A stretch of 64,000 nt of DNA, taken from NCBI GenBank assembly GCA_012931725.1, contig CM022950.1:62983135-63047134 (forward strand), in the 5' to 3' direction. The notes under the pieces are model-generated. The model was given only the letters and a program-made list of their open reading frames with translations. It searched no databases and was not told the origin of the DNA. A program made the position numbers and the translations under genes. The DNA is from Litsea cubeba. Lineage: Eukaryota > Streptophyta > Magnoliopsida > Laurales > Lauraceae. Below, piece by piece: positions 58,111-64,000 of the stretch (the first letter of the stretch is position 1; every line of letters starts with the position of its first letter).

Positions 58111-59201
58111 TAAATAACCCAAAAATAATTCCAAATCCTCTAATTCATCCTTAAAAAAATCATTTTGTAAATATAAAAAAAATTATGAAAATTTTAACAT
58201 AGTCTCCCCTTTAACGGGAGAGCATTTTTTTGACCTATTTAGGTACCTACAAAAAAAAATATATTATATAATCTCTTCATATAGCACAATCCTTTTTTCC
58301 ATGATCTTTAATAAATCAACTCCCACAATGCCATTGGACTATAAACGACGGTTTAGAATCAACTCCCACAATGCCATTGGACACTATAAACGACAGCCCT
58401 AAACTGTAATGGTCATCTTAAAAAATACGAGACGTTAAGAAAAAGGCATCATTTATCTGAAAAATAGCCGTCATTTTTTTTTAATCCAAAGGAAACTTAA
58501 AAACAAAAGATGCAAAGCTTTCGGCTAAAGAACTTCAAACACACAATAGCACAAAACATTGAGTTGTTTACCCAAAAAGAGATACAAAAAACAAGAGACA
58601 GTCGAGTAATGGAGCATTGCACTTGACTCATATTACTCAATAAAACTCAGCTTTTATTCAAAACAAATGCCTCAATCCAATCAATAGTAAAAAGATGTGG
58701 CTTCCTTAGCCCAATCCAATCAATTAGGAACAACTATATTTTTATTTGGAATTATTTATAATAGCTCCAAATTTTAGAAATATTTTAAGAAGATGGTTAA
58801 AAAAGATGCTATTAATCATCCATACATCTTCATATTACATCCTCATCAATGGTAGATTTTAATTTATCACAATCATCAATTTACATCAATAATTCCAAAT
58901 TAATGCTTTGGCTTATGGGTAACTTTTATTAAATAGAAGAGCATTCATTACAAAATGAACCCCAACACTTAAAAATATTTGGAACAAAGTGAACATAACC
59001 CTACAAAAAATACAAATATAAAACATCACTCCATTCATGGAGAAATCCAAAGTGTGGCTGAAGTTGCATATAGTCTGCTCAGCTCCATGCTGCAAAAGTT
59101 GCTCTAGCACTCCTATCCTGAAAATAAAAAGGTAGAATGTCGATAAATACATCATTTGATTTCCTTGAAAATTTTCTATAAAAAAATTTCAATCAAATTA
59201 A
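58111..59201. other. Stretch with no recognised gene
   Basis: AT-rich. A 50-bp near-duplicate (CAACTCCCACAATGCCATTGG at about 58,319 and 58,362) is present. Nothing else recognised. Confidence 0.4.
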
Positions 59202-59302
59202 AGAGCTTTAAGAAGCATTGATTAGGACTGGATTCATTACAAACCTGAAGAGCTTTAAGAAGCATTGATTAGGACTGGATTCATTACAAACCTGAAGAGT
59301 AT
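59202..59302. repeat. 47-bp direct repeat
   Basis: AGAGCTTTAAGAAGCATTG starts at 59,202 and again at 59,249; the second copy runs into the LOB-domain fragment's donor. Confidence 0.9.
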
Positions 59303-59400
59303 TGATTACATTGCTGGCCCCAAACACCTTGTGCATGCGGATGAAGTTGTCAGTCTCTTCGGTTGGAAAATATGGCAAAAGAAGGCAACCGTCATGTGTT
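59292..59400 (-). pseudogene. LOB-domain (LBD) transcription factor exon fragment
   Basis: Minus strand: GCLLLPYFPTEETDNFIRMH then KVFGASNVINTLQ, ending CTTCAG|GTTTGT. This is the second half of the first LBD exon: the C..APYFP motif and the GAS block (HKVFGASNV). LBD genes normally have their intron at this point. The upstream CAACK cysteine block is missing; the sequence joins directly to unrelated coding-like sequence. A captured fragment. Confidence 0.75.
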
Positions 59401-59404
59401 TCAA

Positions 59405-59556
59405 TTACTTTGTAGAGTTCTTGGTTTTCCCTTCTTCTGAATATGAGTTGATTTCGATTACTTTTGCAGGTTGTTCAGGTTCGATCATAGCAGCTTTCTG
59501 TCTAGCTGTTGCCTTTGGTTTAGCTCCATTATCAACAACAGCTGCATCAGGTTTCT
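59405..59556 (-). pseudogene. Possible B-type cyclin N-terminal exon fragment
   Basis: Minus strand, after ATGTTCAG: QKPDAAVVDNGAKPKATARQ, then KAAMIEPEQPAKVIEINSYS and EEGKTKNSTK before a stop. The KPK...VIEI(S)..EEE pattern resembles the linker of B1-type cyclins, but this region is poorly conserved and the call is weak. It is fused at DNA level to the LBD fragment. Confidence 0.3.
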
Positions 59557-60809
59557 GAACATTAAAAAAAAAAAAAAAAAAAACAACGAATTAGAGAACA
59601 TCAACAACAGAGCCATTACTTCTTTACAGTGGACTAGAACAAAACACAAGAAGCTACTACAGCACTACAACACTTCCACCACTGTCAATGAGCTGAGGGC
59701 TATCCTCATCTACTACAACACTTCCACCACTGCCGGAGCTAAGGCCGTCCGTGGCCTTCATGCTAGTGTGGACCCCTCCATCGACATGTTCCAGTGGAGG
59801 GTGAGTTTGGTGGTCCATCACCTCCAGAGCCTACAACTTTTCAGTCAGAGAGACCACCTGCAATCCCACCATGCCATGCGAAGAACGTTACCTCCAAACT
59901 ACTAAATGCACCTCGTTTTCAAGAACTAATGTCGTCTCCAAAATGAAGTTCTGAATAGTGAGACATGTGTTGAGTGAGGATGCCATTCTATTTTTCAAGA
60001 AGTTGAGGACCCATATAGAGAATAGGTATTCACATCTGATACTTAAGATGCAATGAGATTACTGTTTGGAGTTACGGAAAACTGAACCTATTAGAACAGG
60101 AGACAGTCAAACTGTATCCCAGCAACTATATCAGAGTATTGGATGAACACATGCTGCAACACAAGCATTTAGTATTCAAGCCCTTCCACCAGGCCTACCC
60201 AAGGGCCAAAACCAGATTCTAACAGAAATAGAACATCTAGAAATGACCAGCTAATGGACAATATATTGTGACAGTAATACTACAAGCTTGCACCATAATT
60301 TTGCGTACACCCAATGAGGAAATCGATTGAAATCTCAACATCAATCTCCCATATGTGAAAGAGCTTATTTTTCAAAAACACAAAAATCTGTCCAGGTACA
60401 TGGTAAAGTACTGAAAAATCAAGAAAGAACATTTTCATCGAGGATTGAGGGAACTAAATAGTACCAATCTACCCCAAAGGATGAAAAGGATCGACAAGGA
60501 TTGATTTACCTTCTGCAGAACCAAGGTTATACTTTGCATTTCGATATTTCTGTAAGGATCATTAAAAATCCAATTCAGGATTCCCCATAAGAGAAATCAT
60601 TTCTAAGAACTAAAGTTCATCCAAGTTTATGGAGAATACAACATAAAACGTGCAGGTGACTTTTCACATGTTAGACAGTCAATCCATCATGGTTCATCAG
60701 ATTTAATATCCCTTTTGGAGTTGCTTCTGATTTCAACCAACAAAACTAGTGTGAATAGAAAATATACAGAGCCGATCTCTCATATATATCTTCAAATAGA
60801 ATAACTTAC
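59557..60809. other. Intron-like stretch in the minus-strand mosaic
   Basis: Contains a plus-strand frame around 59,590-59,890 with a repeated HYNTSTT motif that I could not assign. Otherwise nothing recognised. Confidence 0.35.
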
Positions 60810-60888
60810 TTCCTGCTGCTCCTAGCTATTCTAAAGATTCAACAAAACGCTCATGAAGGTCTTGAGTCCATCTGATCCGTGTTTTATT
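60810..60888 (-). pseudogene. PHR1-like (MYB-CC, GARP domain) exon
   Basis: A 79-nt block bounded by ATTCAG and GGAA|GTAAG on the minus strand encodes NKTRIRWTQDLHERFVESLE, a stop, then LGAAG. This is the start of the GARP/MYB DNA-binding domain of PHR1-like phosphate-response factors (usual KTRIRWTQDLHE.FV..V..LGG), with the intron where that family has it. The in-frame TAG kills it. Confidence 0.75.
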
Positions 60889-61700
60889 CTGAATAGGTTC
60901 CACTCACCAAATTTCACAGAGCAGTCACAAGTCAGAACCAATTATTTGAATAGAACAATCACAAAAAGCAATCTAATTAGAAAAAAACAGTACAGTTAAT
61001 GAAATATCAACCAAACAGGTAAAACAAGAATAATTTAAAGAACAAAGGTCACACTAGACATATGAATTCCCTCTACTGAACTTAAGCCCGTAGCATCCAA
61101 GATCACATCCTCAGCCATCATGGGACACAATCTTGTTAGTATTCATTCACAAATGATTTATAACCGTATTAAAATGCCAAAAAAAGACCAACAAATAGAA
61201 GAAACTAAACAACCTCCTGTAGAATGGAAGAGGTTAAAGAACAATGGAAGCAATTATTTATAACTGGCTAGTGGCATTACTTCAAGGTGCATGCCACGTT
61301 AAACACACGTAGAAATAAAAAGAAGAATCAACACACAGATGTGGAAATTCAAAAGGTGTATTCCCAGAGATGTGGTGCCATTCCCCAAGCCTCCACCACA
61401 AGATAGGGATTTTATACATAATCCAATGGAAACTTTTAGTTATTCCAAGATGGATAAGCATGAGCATCCAAATATCTTTTTCTGTATTGAAAGGAAAGAA
61501 CCAAAAGGTGGCTTGTTTCACCATAACTTAAAAGTAGGTTGGGCCTACCCACAATCACTTGCCCCATTGTTTTCACAACTTATTTCAAACATCATCGTTT
61601 TGTTATTGCTAGGAAATAGGAGAAATATATATATTAAAGACAGAAACATTACAGAGACATACAAAAGGAAGTACAAGGGGATCACCCACTGCCATTTTAC
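60889..61700. other. Intron-like stretch
   Basis: No recognised coding sequence. Confidence 0.35.
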
Positions 61701-61817
61701 CTCCAAATTGTACACATCTGCAGCACCAACAAGCTTAAACAAAGATGACTCTGATAACTTGATCTTCCTTGTTCTGTTCATGGTTCCCTTTTCTCTGCTT
61801 TGCAAGATGCATCACTT
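61701..61817 (-). pseudogene. Unrecognised exon-like block
   Basis: Minus strand, between ACTGCAG and TTGGAG|GTAAAA. Frames read VMHLAKQRKGNHEQNKEDQV and, in another frame, LFKLVGAADVYNLE. Family not recognised. Listed because it has the splice-bounded form of its neighbours. Confidence 0.25.
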
Positions 61818-62679
61818 CTGCAGTTTCGTTTGTGTTGCCCTGGTTTAGTTCAATAAGATGATGAAAGGCAATTTATGATTAGTGTAAGAATTAATGTTGA
61901 ATGGAAAATTGACTCACAGCAAGAAGTAGACTATGTTCATGTATTTATGCTAGAATGATACTAATGTATCATCACCTTTATGGTAAAGGTATCATCACCT
62001 TGACCTTTATGCTTTGTCCAACTCTATTACCAACTCTGATGTACAACAGTTATGGTAAAGGTATCATCACCTTGACCTCTTTATCTGTTAGCTGAATTCA
62101 ACGTCCCGAAATTATCTAGCATCTACAATCTTTTTTATCAGCAATGTAACCATATTATAGTTATCTATAAATATAGTTCTGTTTTTTGTAAGTAGTCTCC
62201 TAACATATTAAAGGAGGGAGTATAGGAGAAACAGCTGCAGAAATGAGCTCTATTGGGCATATCAACTGGAGTTCTCTAAATAAGACAATCCATCGTCTAC
62301 TCTGAAAAATGATCAGGACAACATTTTCATGATGCAGTTAATCTCAACCATCCATATTATGATTCCTAAAAAGAAATTTTTTTTAACCATATGTGACCAT
62401 ATTAACAAAATCAACTGTAAAGACCATCAGCTAACGGAACTACCACACGCAATTTCTCCTAAACATTCTCTCTATTAGTAATAGGCTTTCTCATCCTACA
62501 TGAATTTGAATAATAGATAGTAGCATCAACTTCTCCACCTGTATCGGTTAAAAACAGATACACCTCAAACATCGATGTATTCCTAAGCTACCAAATCTCC
62601 TATCTACAACATTGAACTGATAAAAGAAAACAAGCAACATTAAAAAAAAGGAACGACAAGAAGAGGAAGAAATACATAC
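61818..62679. other. Intron-like stretch
   Basis: AT-rich, with a local duplication of ATGGTAAAGGTATCATCACC at about 61,980 and 62,053. No coding recognised. Confidence 0.4.
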
Positions 62680-62826
62680 AATCTTGTCCAGATAGGTCTT
62701 GATAAGGGCGTTCTTTTCCAAAATCTCTATGTTTTCTGCTCCACAAGGTCCAGCAGCTGCTGCTTGGGTTTTTTCTGTTCTGCCACTTCGACCTTCAATC
62801 TCTCCACATCTCCATCCAAACTCCAT
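62680..62826 (-). pseudogene. NUA/TPR nuclear-pore anchor exon
   Basis: A 147-nt block on the minus strand with an acceptor (TTATTTCAG) and a donor (AAGATT|GTATGT). One frame gives LDGDVERLKVEVAEQKKPKQ then QLLDLVEQK; after a one-base shift it continues IEILEKNALIKTYLDKIV. The pattern (L.EQKD.EI.EKN..IK.YLDKIV) matches the N-terminal coiled-coil of plant NUA, the Tpr/Mlp nuclear-basket protein of about 2,000 residues. Only this exon is seen. An ATG at its first base opens the second frame. Confidence 0.7.
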
Positions 62827-62899
62827 CTGAAATAAAAAACAAAACAAATCTACAAAGAAAGAACAAGAAGAAGAATATTAGATCGATTGGAGCACTTAC

Positions 62900-63055
62900 A
62901 ATAATCGCAGCAGCAGCTAGAGCCTCCAATCGCTGCTGAAAGACGGAGAGGAGTGGGGGAGAGCGGTCGTTGCCCGTTGCCGGTGGAGTCCAGTCGCAGT
63001 AGCAGAAGAGACGGGTTAGAGGTCGAGAGAAAGGGGTTTGGGGATCGAAAAGGAC
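62900..63055 (-). other. Leader exon of the minus-strand mosaic
   Basis: Runs from about 30 bp below the TATA box to a donor (GATTATT|GTAAGTGC). Pyrimidine-rich start, no ATG. The next acceptor is that of the NUA exon 73 bp further on, so the two could splice together. Confidence 0.5.
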
Positions 63056-63084
63056 CAGGGGATGCTTTCTGCACAGAAACTGGG

Positions 63085-63092
63085 TTTATATA
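63085..63092 (-). promoter_or_regulatory. TATA box, minus strand
   Basis: TATATAAA inside GGGTATATAAACCC, about 30 bp upstream of the presumed leader exon. A good plant core promoter; its real transcript is unknown. Confidence 0.6.
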
Positions 63093-64000
63093 CCCTGGCC
63101 TTTAAAAACGCGGATTGACGATATCCGATGGGGGGTGGTAGAATGTTTGAAGACCGCGATATCGCTGAAAGGGCGCGTCTCCTCTCCACGATCCAAGAGG
63201 GAACCAAACATAGGTTTTCTTTGATATCACAGAAAACAGTCCAGGATTCTGACTTGAGGACCGTTGCCAAACATGCCCTAAGAGGGTCATGGCGTGGAAG
63301 AACATAAAGGCAATGGAGATCAAAGTTTGCAAAAAAGGTATTCGTAGAGATCAAGTTCTCGATTAGAGCACAACCACGCTCCAAAGGTATAGATCTATCA
63401 TCTATTTGAATTAGTAGATCTAGTTAGTTTTGTTGCTTCTTGTTCTATCTTCTTGATGGATGTTTGATCTTAATGCACGATATTAGGGTTTTAGATCTTG
63501 GGCTTGGGTTCTTGGCCTTATGGATATTTGATTCCTGCATCAAGTGGGTCAAAAAGTTTTGAATATCTATCCACGAGGCCCATCTACTTCCAACGGTAAC
63601 AGAGCCAGAGGTGGGCAGGTGGTAGTTGAATGAATGGTACAGTACAGCTCCTCGTTTGCAGGCATATCCTCCGGCATTGTTGCTGTCGGATCTTTCAAGT
63701 GTTTAGGCGTCCAACAACAACGTATTTTTAAAACTGAAGAACAGAGGTGGTTTCTTGCGATTTCTAAGTTGGTTTGGATGATTTGATGTTGCTTGGGAGG
63801 GAGGAAAAGGGGTTAATGGTATTTTGGGTATTTTAAAAAAAATATAGGGAAAAAGTCGCTGAAAAATCCAATTTCTCGCCAAATGTCCTGATTTAAAATG
63901 TAAATGGAAAACTTAAGCCCTGATTTGAAATGTGAGTTTTTTGTTGTCCTGATTTGAAATATGGGAAAAACTTAAGCATTATTTTGAAAATTTCCCATTA
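63093..64000. other. Region upstream of the minus-strand promoter
   Basis: No gene recognised. The last 150 bp contain a repeated motif (CCTGATTTGAAATGT-like, three times from about 63,888 to 63,961) that may be the edge of a transposon continuing past the window. Confidence 0.4.

Noticed and set aside
59590..59905. Plus-strand frame with a repeated HYNTSTT motif as a gene
   Set aside because: No family recognised, no splice or start context, and it opposes the direction of the surrounding fragments. Not enough to call.
63085..63384. Minus-strand frames upstream of the TATA box as a coding gene
   Set aside because: They lie upstream of the promoter, overlap one another in different frames, and resemble no protein.
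1..64000. CRISPR arrays, bacterial operons, tRNA genes, integrated viral sequences
   Set aside because: No short spaced repeats of CRISPR type, no prokaryotic gene structure, no tRNA fold recognised by eye, and no viral protein signatures seen on either strand.

Overview
This is nuclear DNA of a flowering plant. The genes are intron-bearing, and the window holds a plant-type mitochondrial QCR8 gene, fragments of plant-specific families (CYP72A, pentatricopeptide repeat, LOB-domain, PHR1-like, MATH-BTB and ankyrin/PGG) and the usual plant transposons (hAT, LINE, Helitron, Cassandra TRIM). The species cannot be fixed from the sequence. Few intact genes are present; most of the window is tandem duplication, transposons and gene fragments.

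Layout. (1) 1-17,552: a tandem array. Four long units repeat with a period of exactly 3,861 bp (the fourth incomplete), followed by an older 2.37-kb short unit and a stub. Each long unit carries two diverged, promoter-bearing 5' ends of a BDA1-like ankyrin gene, both dead, plus a CpG-rich inverted repeat with a perfect 20-bp palindrome. (2) 18,240-21,950: a mosaic of leader exons and gene fragments (PPR, a CYP72A exon, a light-harvesting-protein piece), mostly plus strand. (3) 22.7-24.0 kb: a Helitron whose 3' terminus is clear. (4) 23,962-32,420: a diverged segmental duplication carrying two related short genes (147 and 146 codons, family not recognised), split by a 5'-truncated LINE with an 11-bp target duplication. 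(5) 32.4-34.0 kb: a Pack-MULE-like unit with a broken exon of a MATH-BTB (BPM) gene. (6) 34-37 kb: old repeats. (7) 37,233-38,289: a non-autonomous hAT element. (8) 38,483-50,570: QCR8 on the minus strand, two exons split by an 11,869-bp intron that holds two LINE fragments, a Cassandra LTR with a 5S rRNA-derived segment, and a 5.2-kb hAT relic with an 8-bp target duplication. (9) 51,954-52,543: another hAT MITE. (10) 54.6-55.5 kb: the broken C-terminal PGG exon of an ankyrin protein, the same broad family as the dead 5' ends at the start. (11) 59.3-63.1 kb: a minus-strand mosaic with a TATA promoter, a leader exon and exon fragments of NUA/TPR, PHR1-like, LOB-domain and possibly cyclin B genes, several still bounded by splice sites.

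The main themes are an ankyrin-gene cluster decaying by tandem duplication, repeated capture and fusion of exons, and a housekeeping respiratory gene that appears intact although one intron has filled with transposons. All family assignments are by eye from the sequence; no database search was run.
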